The notes: generated from the sequence alone by a model not told the origin. 64,000 nucleotides of DNA from Anaerosporomusa subterranea (GCF_001611555.1 NZ_LSGP01000017.1:434001-498000); one strand, 5' to 3'. Positions 49,975-58,779 are shown, counted from the stretch's first letter. Translations and numbers: made by a program.

Positions 49975-51372
49975 ATGGATGTAATGACAGATTTTTTTGG
50001 CGTGGCTGATGCGACGAACGCTTTGATCGAGGCAATATATGAAGGCGTTTTAATTGCTGATGCGGATGCAATTGTTCGTTATGTGAATGAGGGATATTTA
50101 ACGACAGCTGGATTGCAGCGCGAAGACATCATTGGGAAATCCTTGGCCTGTGTGCGTCCAGGCAGTGTTTTGCCGCAGGTCATTAAGAGTGGTCAGTCAA
50201 GACTGGGTGTTTATCGCCATGAGGGTAATGTTGAGTATGTTGTGGATATGGCGCCAATCCGTTTGGACGGCATAATTATCGGCGGTATCTCTGTCGTCAA
50301 GGGAATTGCGCGGATTCAGCGCCTGTCAAAAGAAATGGAAAAATATGTTCAGACCAACCGTGAGTTAAAAGCTGCTGTTAACAGCGCCTATCAGGCTCGC
50401 TATACCTTTAAGGATGCCATTGGCGTCTCCGGTGAATTTCGACATGCTGTCGATTTGGCCCGGCGCATGGCAGGCTTTGATGAAGACATTCTCATTACCG
50501 GCGAGAGCGGAACAGGGAAAGAGTTGTTTGCTCAGGCGATTCATAATGCCAGTTCACGTGCTGCTAAGCCGTTTGTCGCGGTTAACTGCTCTACTCTTAG
50601 CTCGCCTTTAGTGGAAAGCGAGCTGTTTGGTTATTCTGGCGGATCCTTTACCGGTGCACTGAAGGGAGGTAAAGCCGGTTTATTTTCTGTTGCTGATGGC
50701 GGCACGATCATGCTGGATGAGATTGCCGATTTGCCTTATGATATGCAAGCTAAGCTGCTCAGGGTTTTGCAGGAACGAAAACTGAGAAGAGTGGGGTCCT
50801 CCACGGAAGAAGGCGTGGACATCCGGGTCATTGCGGCAACAAATAAGGATTTGTTAACCTTGGCCAAAGAAGGTAAATACCGCGAGGACTTGTACTATCG
50901 TCTGTCGGCAATGGCGCTAGAAATCCCTAGCCTTCGCCGTAGACGGGAAGACTTGAAGCCGCTGGCCGATCATTTCTTGGGCGAATGGTGCAAACGTAAC
51001 GGCAGACGAATCTCGTTTCTTCCTTCCGCGTATGCCATGATGGAGAGTTATAATTGGCCTGGAAATATCCGGGAATTCAAGAATGTAATTCAGTTTTCCG
51101 CCTATACTTGTGATAGTGATTCAATTGCCATTATTCACCTGCCTAAATCCGCCTTAAATCAGCCCGTCTCATTGCAGGCTTCTGCGTCCGGCAAGAGCAA
51201 TAGTTACAGCGGAAACTTCTCAGGTAGCTTAAAGAAGATCCTGGAAGAGACAGAACAGGCGGTTATCCTCTCCATGCTGCTGAAGCATGGAGAGAGCTTG
51301 GAAGCGAAGAAGTTGATAGCGGCGGAATTGGGAATCTCACTGGCAACACTATATAATAAGGCGCGCCGTTAA
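49975..51372 (+). CDS. Sigma54-dependent transcriptional activator with PAS domain
   Basis: 465 residues: PAS sensor (about 13-115, IYEGVLIADADAIVRYVNEGYL), a coiled linker, then the AAA+ domain (about 150-385). The AAA+ part has Walker A GESGTGKE (176-183), sigma54-contact loop GGSFTGA (222-228, a GAFTGA variant) and Walker B GGTIMLDEIADL. A Fis-type helix-turn-helix closes the protein (KKLIAAELGISLATLYNKAR). No receiver domain, so it should sense a ligand directly. ATG 49975 with GGAGGTG; the frame back to 49657 crosses the repeat. It is just upstream of a sigma54 promoter at 51589. Confidence 0.93.
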   Translation: MDVMTDFFGVADATNALIEAIYEGVLIADADAIVRYVNEGYLTTAGLQREDIIGKSLACVRPGSVLPQVIKSGQSRLGVYRHEGNVEYVVDMAPIRLDGIIIGGISVVKGIARIQRLSKEMEKYVQTNRELKAAVNSAYQARYTFKDAIGVSGEFRHAVDLARRMAGFDEDILITGESGTGKELFAQAIHNASSRAAKPFVAVNCSTLSSPLVESELFGYSGGSFTGALKGGKAGLFSVADGGTIMLDEIADLPYDMQAKLLRVLQERKLRRVGSSTEEGVDIRVIAATNKDLLTLAKEGKYREDLYYRLSAMALEIPSLRRRREDLKPLADHFLGEWCKRNGRRISFLPSAYAMMESYNWPGNIREFKNVIQFSAYTCDSDSIAIIHLPKSALNQPVSLQASASGKSNSYSGNFSGSLKKILEETEQAVILSMLLKHGESLEAKKLIAAELGISLATLYNKARR

Positions 51373-51473
51373 CGGGGAGGCCGGCGCCTATTCCGGGTTT
51401 CTAGAAAAATAGAAGAAAGTATTAAAAATAATTAGAATATTTGAATAGATATACTAGGTATATGCACGCTGGC

Positions 51474-51498
51474 AACGCTCATTAGAGCGTTTTTTTAT
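51474..51498 (+). terminator. Intrinsic terminator after the sigma54 activator
   Basis: AACGCTC (51474-51480) ATTA GAGCGTT (51485-51491) followed by TTTTTT. Confidence 0.9.
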
Positions 51499-51588
51499 TG
51501 CCGCGTGCTTTTTCTTCTGAATTTGGAGGCAGATGTTTACCGGGTTTATCGTTGGACAAGCTCGGATTTTGTCATTACAATCGGCTTT

Positions 51589-51606
51589 TTGGCATGCTTC
51601 ATGCTT
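51589..51606 (+). promoter_or_regulatory. Sigma54 (-24/-12) promoter of the CoA-transferase operon
   Basis: TTGGCATGCTTCATGCTT: GG at 51591-51592 and GC at 51603-51604 have the required 10-base separation. It matches TTGGCAcG-N4-tTGCT at all but two positions. The predicted start near 51615 leaves a 60-base leader to the ATG at 51676. A sigma54 activator is encoded immediately upstream. Confidence 0.75.
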
Positions 51607-51675
51607 ATATATACAGACAAAGATCAGTCCTCAATCAGAGTTACCCTTGAACACAACGGAAGGCAGGAGAATTTT

Positions 51676-52887
51676 ATGAATTCAGCAGGTATTAAACCCG
51701 GCGCTTTATCTGGTATCCGGATATTAGACTTGACCCGTGTTTTGGCAGGCCCATTCTGTACCATGCTGCTAGGAGACATGGGGGCTGAGATCATCAAGAT
51801 TGAAGAACCGGGAAAAGGTGATGACACGCGGGGCTATCCACCGTTTATTGATGGTTTCAGCACATATTTTGGCAACATGAACCGGAATAAGCAGAGTGTG
51901 ACTCTTGATCTCAAACATCACCAAGGTAAACAGTTATTTAAGGAAATGGTGAAGAAGGCTGACGTTGTTATTGAGAACTATAAGCCAGGTACGATGGCGA
52001 AGTTGGGGATTGGTTATGAAGACTTGAAGGAGATTAATCCGCAACTGGTCTTCGCCTCCATTTCGGGCTTCGGTCAGTATGGACCCTACACAGAACGTCC
52101 CGGCTATGACATTATCGGGCAGGCCATGGGCGGATTGATGAGCGTCTCTGGCTGGCCGGACTCGCCGCCAACCCGCAGTGGTACAGCCATGGGAGATATT
52201 CTTGGCGGATTGAATTGCTGTATTGGCATTTTGGCTGCCTTAAAGGGGCGAGACGTAACTGGCCGCGGTCAAAGTGTCGATGTTTCGTTAGTTGACTCTG
52301 TCGTTAGCGCGATGGAGACAATTCTACAGATTTACCTGGTCGAAGGCAGAGTGCCTGGCCGGATCGGCAACCGTTATGAATTCATTGCTCCCTATGATTC
52401 GTTTCCGGCTACAGACGGCTGGGCTGTTATTGCGGTAGGCAACAATGCGGTCTGGAAACGGTTCTGCCAAGTAATCGGCAGAGAGGATCTGATTGAACAT
52501 CCGGATTACAAAAACAATATCGACCGGGTAAAAAATCATCAAGGCCTTACTGAGCTGGTTTCAGCCTGGACTATAACGCGCACGGTTGATGATGTGGTGG
52601 AGACACTTTTGGCCAAAAGCGTCCCCAGCGCCCCGATTAATGATGTGTCAAGAATTGTTAACGACCCTCACATAGCAGGGGCCAGGGAAATGTTTGTCGA
52701 GATTTCCACACCAGTTGGCAAAAACATGAAAGTAGTGGCATGTCCGATTAAGTTCTCAGAGACTAAAGCTTCAGTGCGCCAAGGTGCGCCTGCCCTGGGC
52801 GAACATAATGATGATGTGCTCAGCAGTGTTCTGGGAATGGACGAAACGGCTATTGCGCGATTGAAGCAAAGTGGTGCATTAGGATAA
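51676..52887 (+). CDS. CaiB/BaiF family CoA-transferase (class III)
   Basis: 403 residues. GIRILDLTRVLAGPFCTMLLGDMGAEIIKIE is the family opening and NRNKQSVTLDL follows. The expected catalytic Asp is in RPGYDIIGQAMGG (about 139). Class III transferases move CoA between acyl-CoA and a free acid such as formate, oxalate, carnitine or citramalate. With the next lyase gene and transporters, the likely job is activating an imported organic acid (inference). ATG 51676; the longer frame from 51505 contains the sigma54 promoter and is not coding. Confidence 0.92.
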   Translation: MNSAGIKPGALSGIRILDLTRVLAGPFCTMLLGDMGAEIIKIEEPGKGDDTRGYPPFIDGFSTYFGNMNRNKQSVTLDLKHHQGKQLFKEMVKKADVVIENYKPGTMAKLGIGYEDLKEINPQLVFASISGFGQYGPYTERPGYDIIGQAMGGLMSVSGWPDSPPTRSGTAMGDILGGLNCCIGILAALKGRDVTGRGQSVDVSLVDSVVSAMETILQIYLVEGRVPGRIGNRYEFIAPYDSFPATDGWAVIAVGNNAVWKRFCQVIGREDLIEHPDYKNNIDRVKNHQGLTELVSAWTITRTVDDVVETLLAKSVPSAPINDVSRIVNDPHIAGAREMFVEISTPVGKNMKVVACPIKFSETKASVRQGAPALGEHNDDVLSSVLGMDETAIARLKQSGALG

Positions 52888-52912
52888 ATAATCTTAGTAA
52901 AGGAGAAATATC

Positions 52913-54010
52913 ATGAATTTTACGATGAAATATCCCAAGCAGGTAAAAATCGGTGATATCACGATTCGTGATGGCTTGCAGCATGAGGAGAAATTCATAT
53001 CTACTGATGCTAAATTGTATTATACAGAACAACTAATTCTGGCAGGCGTTAAGCGGATCGAACTGACCAACTTGGGCAACCCGCATAATATGCCGCAGTT
53101 TAGAGATGCAGAGGAGCTGCTGCAGAGAGTCAGAAACAGCAAGTCTCTCAGTCGCGCAGGCGTCAATTGGAACGATATTGAACTGACAACTGTCACAATC
53201 CGTGAGAGTGCGGTAGACCGGGCGATTGAATTGAAAAAACGCGGCTGCGGTCCTGATCGAATTCTGATGATGGTTTCAACCGATGAACAGCATCATTACG
53301 CAAATTCTGGCCTCACATTGCCTGAATATTGGAAAGAAGCCGAGCGTTGCATCAGAAAGGCAACTGATGTCGGTCTCAAGGTCAATGGCACTGTCAGTAC
53401 AATCTGGGGTAGTCCGATTTCCGGGCCTACAGACATGAAGGATGCTATTGCTTTTACCAAGCATTGGCTGGATATCGGTGCAACTGATATCGAGCATGCC
53501 GACCACGACGGGTCATCGTCTCCTGATCAGGCATACCGTTACTTTGCTATGCTGTTGGACGCTATTCCGAATCCTGACGTGCATCTGGCGCACTTCCATA
53601 CCACCCGCGGTTGGGGACTTGCTAATGTCCTGGCGGCTCTTCAGGCAGGTATTTGCATTTTTGAAAGCACACTCGGCGGTCTGGGCGGCCAACCCGCCAA
53701 CTTCATGGATGATTGCCCAATTCCGGGAACCGGAGGTTATTACTACAAAGATCCGAATTCGGTCGGACTGGTCAGCACAGAAGATATGCTGCTGATGATG
53801 GAAGAGATGGGTATTGAGACAGGAATCGATGTTGATAAGATTCTAAAGCTGGGTGTATTGTTTGAACGGACTATCGGCCGTCGCTTGCGTTCAGCCGCCA
53901 TATTGCACGGCCGGATTCCTAAAGAACCGAATGATTCCTACAAGCGTAAAGGCCTAAAAGAAAGAAAAGAGCGACTAGGAGAAAAATCCGATCAGGTTTT
54001 CCCTGAATAG
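52913..54010 (+). CDS. HMG-CoA-lyase-like protein (HMGL/DRE-TIM family), atypical
   Basis: 365 residues. The DRE-TIM barrel is marked by IGDITIRDGLQHEEKF (catalytic Arg-Asp), IELTNLGNP, and the metal ligands in HLAHFHTTRGWGLANV. Where HMG-CoA lyase has the signature GLGGCP (catalytic Cys), this protein reads GLGGQPANFMDDCPIPG, so the cysteine is replaced by Gln and a short Pro/Gly/Tyr-rich insert follows. It probably cleaves a different acyl-CoA, made by the adjacent CoA-transferase. Substrate unknown; citramalyl-CoA-like or related compounds are candidates. GGAGAAA upstream. Confidence 0.85.
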   Translation: MNFTMKYPKQVKIGDITIRDGLQHEEKFISTDAKLYYTEQLILAGVKRIELTNLGNPHNMPQFRDAEELLQRVRNSKSLSRAGVNWNDIELTTVTIRESAVDRAIELKKRGCGPDRILMMVSTDEQHHYANSGLTLPEYWKEAERCIRKATDVGLKVNGTVSTIWGSPISGPTDMKDAIAFTKHWLDIGATDIEHADHDGSSSPDQAYRYFAMLLDAIPNPDVHLAHFHTTRGWGLANVLAALQAGICIFESTLGGLGGQPANFMDDCPIPGTGGYYYKDPNSVGLVSTEDMLLMMEEMGIETGIDVDKILKLGVLFERTIGRRLRSAAILHGRIPKEPNDSYKRKGLKERKERLGEKSDQVFPE

Positions 54011-54028
54011 TGAACTCATTAGCGAAGA

Positions 54029-54054
54029 TTCAGGTGGGATTCTTTCCACCTGAA
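54029..54054 (+). terminator. Hairpin between lyase and permease genes
   Basis: TTCAGGTGG (54029-54037) / CCACCTGAA (54046-54054) with an eight-base loop; no T-run follows, so it may be an mRNA-stabilising or partial terminator hairpin. Confidence 0.5.
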
Positions 54055-54116
54055 ATAATCGTTCTAGCTGCCGGGTGTCTTGACTTAAGTGCTAAGATAA
54101 AAAGAGGAGGGCTAGT

Positions 54117-55409
54117 ATGTTATCGTTTTTAGGGTTTTTAACGGTTTTTGTCTTTCTGTTTCTTACTATGACCAAGCGGGTCTCGGTCTCGATGGGACTC
54201 ATTATCGTCCCCGTCATTACCGCTCTTGTTGGTGGCTTTGGCGCAACCATGGGCAAAATGATGCTTGACGGCATTGTCAAGGTGGCTCCGACAGGTATTA
54301 TGATCACCTTCGCAATTTTCTATTTTGGTCTAATGCTAGAAGTCGGAATGTTCGCGCCACTTGTCGAGCGTCTGATTCGTTTTGTTAAAGGCGATCCATT
54401 GAAGGTTGTCCTGGCCACAGCATTTTTGACGGTAGCGGTCTCTCTTGATGGCGACGGCGCCACTACCTTCATGATTACCATCTCGGCCATGTTACCTATC
54501 TACCAACGTTTGAACATGAGCCGTCTGGTTCTGTCAGGCACGATCTGTTTGGGTGCAGGAGTCATGAACTTGATTCCTTGGGGCGGACCGACTGCCAGAG
54601 CCATGACAACTCTGCACGTTGACTCGGCTACTCTGTTTAACCCGATTATTCCCGCCATGCTTGTCGGATTGGTCTGGGTATTTGCCGTTGCCTATTACTT
54701 TGGTAAAAAGGAAAGGGCCCGTGTTGGCATCCTTGATCTGAACTTTGAGCATGAAGTTAAATTGACTGAAGAAGAAGCCAAACTGCGCAGACCCAATCTG
54801 CTATGGTTCAACATTATCCTCACACTGGTACTGGTTGTTGCACTGATTCAGAATCTCATGCCGCTACCTATACTGTTTATGGTAGCCTATGCGATTGCCT
54901 TAATTGTAAACTTTCCCCATCCAAAAGATCAGATGGATCGCATTCTTGCACAGGGCAACAATGTTGTCTTTGTATCTTCGATGATCTTTTCGGCAGGCAT
55001 CTTTACTGGCATTCTTACGGGAACAAAAATGATCACCGCCATGTCAAAAACCTTGGTCGCTCTGATTCCGGACGCTCTGAGTCCGTTTATGCCGCTTATC
55101 GTTGCCCTGACAAGCATGCCGCTGAGCTTGGTATTTACGCCTGACGCCTATTACTTTGGCGTGCTGCCGATTATCAGCCAAACGGCTTCGGCCTTCGGTA
55201 TTGACCCGGTTCATATCGGTCGCGCGGCTATCTTAGGACAGATGACGACTGGTTTTCCGCTCAGTCCCCTGACAGCCTCTACCTTCATTTTGGTTGGTAT
55301 GGCTGGTGTTGACCTTGGCGAGCATCAGAAACACATCTTCTGGTGGGCGTTCGGTTCCACTGTTGTCATGACAATCGTGGCTTTGCTTATCGGCGCGATT
55401 CGCATGTAG
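54117..55409 (+). CDS. CitMHS-family citrate-type transporter
   Basis: 430 residues, about 11-12 hydrophobic helices. Family segments include SLDGDGATTFMITISAMLPIYQR, NLIPWGGPTARAM and SLVFTPDAYYFGVLPII. CitMHS carriers import metal-citrate complexes with protons. Third member of the CoA-transferase/lyase operon by orientation and spacing (106 bases), hence probably the uptake system for the acid that they degrade. AGAGGAGGG precedes the ATG. It is followed by a strong terminator, which closes the insertion. Confidence 0.9.
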   Translation: MLSFLGFLTVFVFLFLTMTKRVSVSMGLIIVPVITALVGGFGATMGKMMLDGIVKVAPTGIMITFAIFYFGLMLEVGMFAPLVERLIRFVKGDPLKVVLATAFLTVAVSLDGDGATTFMITISAMLPIYQRLNMSRLVLSGTICLGAGVMNLIPWGGPTARAMTTLHVDSATLFNPIIPAMLVGLVWVFAVAYYFGKKERARVGILDLNFEHEVKLTEEEAKLRRPNLLWFNIILTLVLVVALIQNLMPLPILFMVAYAIALIVNFPHPKDQMDRILAQGNNVVFVSSMIFSAGIFTGILTGTKMITAMSKTLVALIPDALSPFMPLIVALTSMPLSLVFTPDAYYFGVLPIISQTASAFGIDPVHIGRAAILGQMTTGFPLSPLTASTFILVGMAGVDLGEHQKHIFWWAFGSTVVMTIVALLIGAIRM

Positions 55410-55460
55410 TGCAGCAGGGTTAATGGTTTATTGCTAACATTGATCCAAAACTGAACCAAC

Positions 55461-55500
55461 AAAGGGGTTAAACGCGGGAAGTGCGTTTAACCCCTTTAAA
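55461..55500 (+). terminator. Strong bidirectional terminator
   Basis: AAAGGGGTTAAACGC (55461-55475) / GCGTTTAACCCCTTT (55483-55497), perfect 15-base stem, then AAATTAG. Confidence 0.85.
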
Positions 55501-55549
55501 TTAGCAATGCTTTTGCTGAGGGATGGGCTATTGGCTGTTGGCTTATGGT

Positions 55550-55633
55550 CACGGGCTGCGGGCTATGAGCTATGAGCTATGAGCAGATATCTACAGGTTA
55601 TTAGCTTAGAGTTACGAGCCCGCCGCCCGCAGC
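55550..55633. repeat. Short tandem units and a larger inverted pair
   Basis: GAGCTAT/GGGCTAT heptamers repeat three to four times (55559-55585). CGGGCTGCGGGC (55553-55564) is mirrored by GCCCGCCGCCCGCAGCC (about 55618-55634). The 55410-55833 gap holds this, the terminator and the tagO promoter, but no gene. Confidence 0.5.
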
Positions 55634-55773
55634 CAATCCCCCGTATACAACCTGCATAACTTGTGCTAAAATATTAGGTGACATAAGACTTAAGAAACGC
55701 AAGGTATAGCATTCCACATAGTGGCAGAGACTATCAAGGATTTAATTATATGTAAATCGTTAGCAAACTGTCA

Positions 55774-55802
55774 TTGACACAGGCGGTTGGCTTGGGTACA
55801 AT
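55774..55802 (+). promoter_or_regulatory. Sigma-A promoter of tagO
   Basis: TTGACA (55774-55779), 17-base spacer, TACAAT (55797-55802). 31 bases before the start codon. Confidence 0.8.
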
Positions 55803-55833
55803 GATGTTTGCATAGAAAAGAGGTGTGAGACGA

Positions 55834-56865
55834 ATGACGGAAATTTATATTGTAGCATTTACAGTCGCTTTGGCTGCAAGTTATTTACTGACTCCGTATG
55901 TCAAGCGTCTTGCCATTAAAGCAGGGGCACTGGATAAGCCGGATGCGCGCAAAGTGCATACAGAGCCGATTCCGCGCATGGGTGGTCTGGCGATTTATGC
56001 TGGCTTTTTGTTGGCAGTCCTGGCAAGTGTTCATATTAATCGCGAACTGTTCGGGATTCTTCTTGGCGGCACTGTTATTTTGGCTGTTGGTATTATCGAT
56101 GATTTGAAACAATTGCCTGCCAAAACTAAATTGTTTGGCCAGATTTTAGCGGCTTGTGTGCCAATGTTGTTTGGCGTTCGGATCGAATGGCTGACCAATC
56201 CGTTTGGCGGTATGATTTATCTCGACTATTTGTCTATTCCGCTGACTATCCTTTGGATAATTAGCTTAACAAATACGGTGAATTTAATTGATGGCCTCGA
56301 CGGCCTGGCAGCAGGGGTTTCCACCATTGCCTCTGTTACGATTATGTTGGTGGCTGCGCAACAAAACTTTTGGACTGTGGCGATTTTCACGGCCGCACTG
56401 GCTGGGAGCGCACTTGGCTTTTTACAGCATAATTTTAACCCGGCGAAGATCTTCATGGGTGACACAGGAAGCATGTTCTTAGGTTATATGCTGGCAGCGG
56501 TGTCAGCGCTGGGGACTGTTAAGAGTGCGGCAACCATTGCGTTGGTTGTGCCGATTGTCGCTCTGGGCCTGCCAATTATGGATACTGCGTTTGCGATTAT
56601 TCGCCGCTTTAACAGCGGTAAACCGATATTTAAACCAGACAAGGGCCATTTGCACCATCGCCTGCTGGCAATGGGGTTGACTCAAAAACAAGTCGTTCTG
56701 TTGATGTATGTCATTAGCGCCTGTCTTGGTGTCAGCGCTATCCTGCTGACTGAAGCTAATCTGTATTCCACAGTTCTCATCCTGCTGCTGCTGCTGGTAC
56801 TCGCCGGCGTAGTTGCGCGGAAGACTGGAGTACTGAAAGATGTGGGCTCGGCAGAAAGCCACTAA
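55834..56865 (+). CDS. tagO: Undecaprenyl-phosphate GlcNAc-1-phosphate transferase (TagO/WecA)
   Basis: 343 residues, about 10-11 hydrophobic helices. MraY/WecA motifs are DKPDARKVHTEPIPRMGG, IGIIDDLK-type VGIIDDLKQLP (metal Asp pair), NLIDGLDGLAAGVS and FMGDTGSMFLGY, with HLHHRLLAMG near the end. It starts lipid-linked envelope polysaccharide synthesis by loading GlcNAc-1-P on undecaprenyl phosphate. ATG 55834 is used since AAGAGGTG overlaps an earlier GTG. mnaA, which makes UDP-ManNAc, follows. Confidence 0.93.
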   Translation: MTEIYIVAFTVALAASYLLTPYVKRLAIKAGALDKPDARKVHTEPIPRMGGLAIYAGFLLAVLASVHINRELFGILLGGTVILAVGIIDDLKQLPAKTKLFGQILAACVPMLFGVRIEWLTNPFGGMIYLDYLSIPLTILWIISLTNTVNLIDGLDGLAAGVSTIASVTIMLVAAQQNFWTVAIFTAALAGSALGFLQHNFNPAKIFMGDTGSMFLGYMLAAVSALGTVKSAATIALVVPIVALGLPIMDTAFAIIRRFNSGKPIFKPDKGHLHHRLLAMGLTQKQVVLLMYVISACLGVSAILLTEANLYSTVLILLLLLVLAGVVARKTGVLKDVGSAESH

Positions 56866-56882
56866 AATTAAATAGTTGACTA

Positions 56883-56912
56883 AAGGCAGGCAATGTGCCT
56901 GCCTTCTTATAC
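56883..56912 (+). terminator. Intrinsic terminator after tagO
   Basis: AAGGCAGGC (56883-56891) AATGT GCCTGCCTT (56897-56905), then CTTAT; the T-run is weak. Confidence 0.7.
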
Positions 56913-56962
56913 ATATCAGAATTTCTAGTTTTTGGGGGCTGAAAAGCCAAATAAGACAAGAA

Positions 56963-57020
56963 GCGATAGTGATTGGCCGCGAAAATGCGAAGGGCGCTGC
57001 GCGCCTGCGCAAAGGGAATG
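56963..57020. repeat. Family C repeat, copy 2
   Basis: GCGATAGTGATTGGCCGCGAAAATGCGAAGGGCGCTGCGCGCCTGCGC and a few more bases, matching 14283-14344 with few differences. Sits between tagO and mnaA. Confidence 0.6.
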
Positions 57021-57066
57021 CGAAGACCGTGCGCGGTTTTTCTTAGTATTGGTGGAGGAGAACAGT

Positions 57067-58227
57067 ATGAAAAAACTCAAAATCATGACAATCTTCGGCA
57101 CTCGGCCTGAGGCGATTAAGATGGCGCCAGTTGTGCTCGAGCTGGCTAAGTATCCGGATCAGATTACGCCGGTGGTGGCGGTAACAGCTCAGCATCGCGA
57201 GATGCTTGATCAGGTTTTGCGCCTGTTTGGCATTAAGCCCGACTATGACCTGGATATTATGTCTGAGGGGCAGACTCTTTATGATATTACCAGCCGCGCC
57301 CTGGTTGGACTGCGTGACGTGCTATCAACTGAACGTCCAGACATGGTGTTGGTCCATGGTGATACGACAACAACCTTTGCTGGCGCGTTGGCAGCTTATT
57401 ACCAACAGATTCCTGTCGGCCATGTTGAAGCTGGCTTGCGGACTAGAAATAAGTACTCTCCTTTTCCGGAGGAAATGAATCGTAAGCTTACCGGTTCTCT
57501 GGCAGATTTGCATTTTGCTCCCACTGCCACTGCGCGTCAGTCGCTGCTTTCTGAGGCGGTTTCTGAAGCTGATATTTTTGTCACTGGCAACACAGTTATT
57601 GATGCCCTATTAGCAACAGTGGATTCTCAGTATCAATTTAGTGATAGCCTGTTATCCTCTATTGACTACCATAAGCAACGTGTCATTTTGGTTACCACAC
57701 ACCGGCGAGAAAATTTGGGCGAACCGATGCGTCAAGTCTATCAGGCGCTTAAACGAATTGTCGGTGAGTTTCCCGATGTCGAGATTGTTTTTCCCGTGCA
57801 TCGGAATCCCAAGGTGCGGGAAGTGGTGAATTCGGTTCTTGGCGGTATTGCTAGGGTACATCTTTGCGATCCGCTTGATTATCAGCCGTTTGCGAACCTG
57901 ATGGCTCGTTCAACGCTTATTTTGACTGATTCTGGCGGCATCCAGGAGGAAGCTCCGGCGCTAGGCAAACCGGTACTGGTCTTGCGTGATACCACCGAAC
58001 GGCCGGAAGCTATTGCCGCAGGTACAGTAAAACTGATTGGCACGGCAGAAGAAACTGTATACAGGGAAACATCCGCCCTGTTGTCTGACCAATCGCAATA
58101 TCGCGCAATGTCTGAGGCGGTTAATCCCTATGGCGACGGTCTTGCGTCGGCGCGCATTGTGCAAACCCTGCTTTGGCGAAATGATTTGGCTCCGGTTAGA
58201 CCTCAGCCATTTCACGATAGATTTTGA
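57067..58227 (+). CDS. mnaA: UDP-N-acetylglucosamine 2-epimerase
   Basis: 386 residues, GT-B-fold epimerase converting UDP-GlcNAc to UDP-ManNAc. IFGTRPEAIKMAPV, VHGDTTT, GHVEAGLRT, TTHRREN and DSGGIQEEAP are diagnostic. The start is ATG 57067 with GGAGG (57053-57057). Together with tagO it supplies ManNAc-containing envelope polymer precursors. Confidence 0.96.
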   Translation: MKKLKIMTIFGTRPEAIKMAPVVLELAKYPDQITPVVAVTAQHREMLDQVLRLFGIKPDYDLDIMSEGQTLYDITSRALVGLRDVLSTERPDMVLVHGDTTTTFAGALAAYYQQIPVGHVEAGLRTRNKYSPFPEEMNRKLTGSLADLHFAPTATARQSLLSEAVSEADIFVTGNTVIDALLATVDSQYQFSDSLLSSIDYHKQRVILVTTHRRENLGEPMRQVYQALKRIVGEFPDVEIVFPVHRNPKVREVVNSVLGGIARVHLCDPLDYQPFANLMARSTLILTDSGGIQEEAPALGKPVLVLRDTTERPEAIAAGTVKLIGTAEETVYRETSALLSDQSQYRAMSEAVNPYGDGLASARIVQTLLWRNDLAPVRPQPFHDRF

Positions 58228-58403
58228 AACGAAAAAAACATTTTGTTTTTCTGCAAAGCAAGCAGGATTCGCGAGCAAATTGTCGAATACACTAAGTCGG
58301 ATATAAGTTATCTGTATGGACGACACAGCTATCATGCTCTGTTGAAAATATAGAAGACTGTTCTTGCGGTCTCTTTACCTATAGTAGGAGACGTAAGTAA
58401 GAG

Positions 58404-58456
58404 CGCCACGGTTTGTTTTGATTAATTCTGCAAAACAAAACCTTGGTGTTTTTTTC
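58404..58456 (+). terminator. Terminator or attenuator upstream of atpZ
   Basis: CCACGGTTTGTTTTG / CAAAACAAAACCTTGG stem (one bulged T) followed by TGTTTTTTT (58447-58455). The 58228-58537 gap has no gene. The hairpin stands 80 bases before atpZ and could either end the mnaA transcript or attenuate the atp operon. Confidence 0.7.
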
Positions 58457-58537
58457 TAAGTGTCATACTACATGAATTCATGAAAACCACTGTATTAGGG
58501 AATCCTAACGAATAGTTTGAACCGCGGGTGAACAGGG

Positions 58538-58777
58538 ATGAAAGATGGCATGCGCCAAGTTATGGCCGCGCTGTCGATGGCAGGCACGATGGGGTTTGCC
58601 ATGGCAGTTAATGCATTGGTTGGCGGCTTTATTGGCAGGCTAATCGATGGCTGGCTAGGTACTTCCCCGTGGGGAGTCGCTATGGGGGCCGGGCTGGGTT
58701 TGGCTGCTGGCCTGCGCACGCTTTGCCGTCACGTCCTCGACGCGACTAACGAGAATAACGACGAGAAAGACAAGTAA
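58538..58777 (+). CDS. atpZ: AtpZ/AtpI-family F0F1 accessory protein
   Basis: 79 residues with two hydrophobic helices (about 8-35 and 43-62) and a charged tail (NENNDEKDK). It resembles small AtpZ/AtpI proteins that head atp operons and are proposed to aid Mg2+ uptake or c-ring assembly. GFIGRLIDGWLGTSPWG is the recognisable hairpin. It ends two bases before the next gene. The ribosome site is poor. Confidence 0.8.
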   Translation: MKDGMRQVMAALSMAGTMGFAMAVNALVGGFIGRLIDGWLGTSPWGVAMGAGLGLAAGLRTLCRHVLDATNENNDEKDK

Positions 58778-58779
58778 GT

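Noticed and set aside
51505-51675. Longer CoA-transferase start with a hydrophobic leader
   Set aside because: The segment contains the sigma54 promoter and lacks a ribosome site; the family N-terminus begins after ATG 51676.
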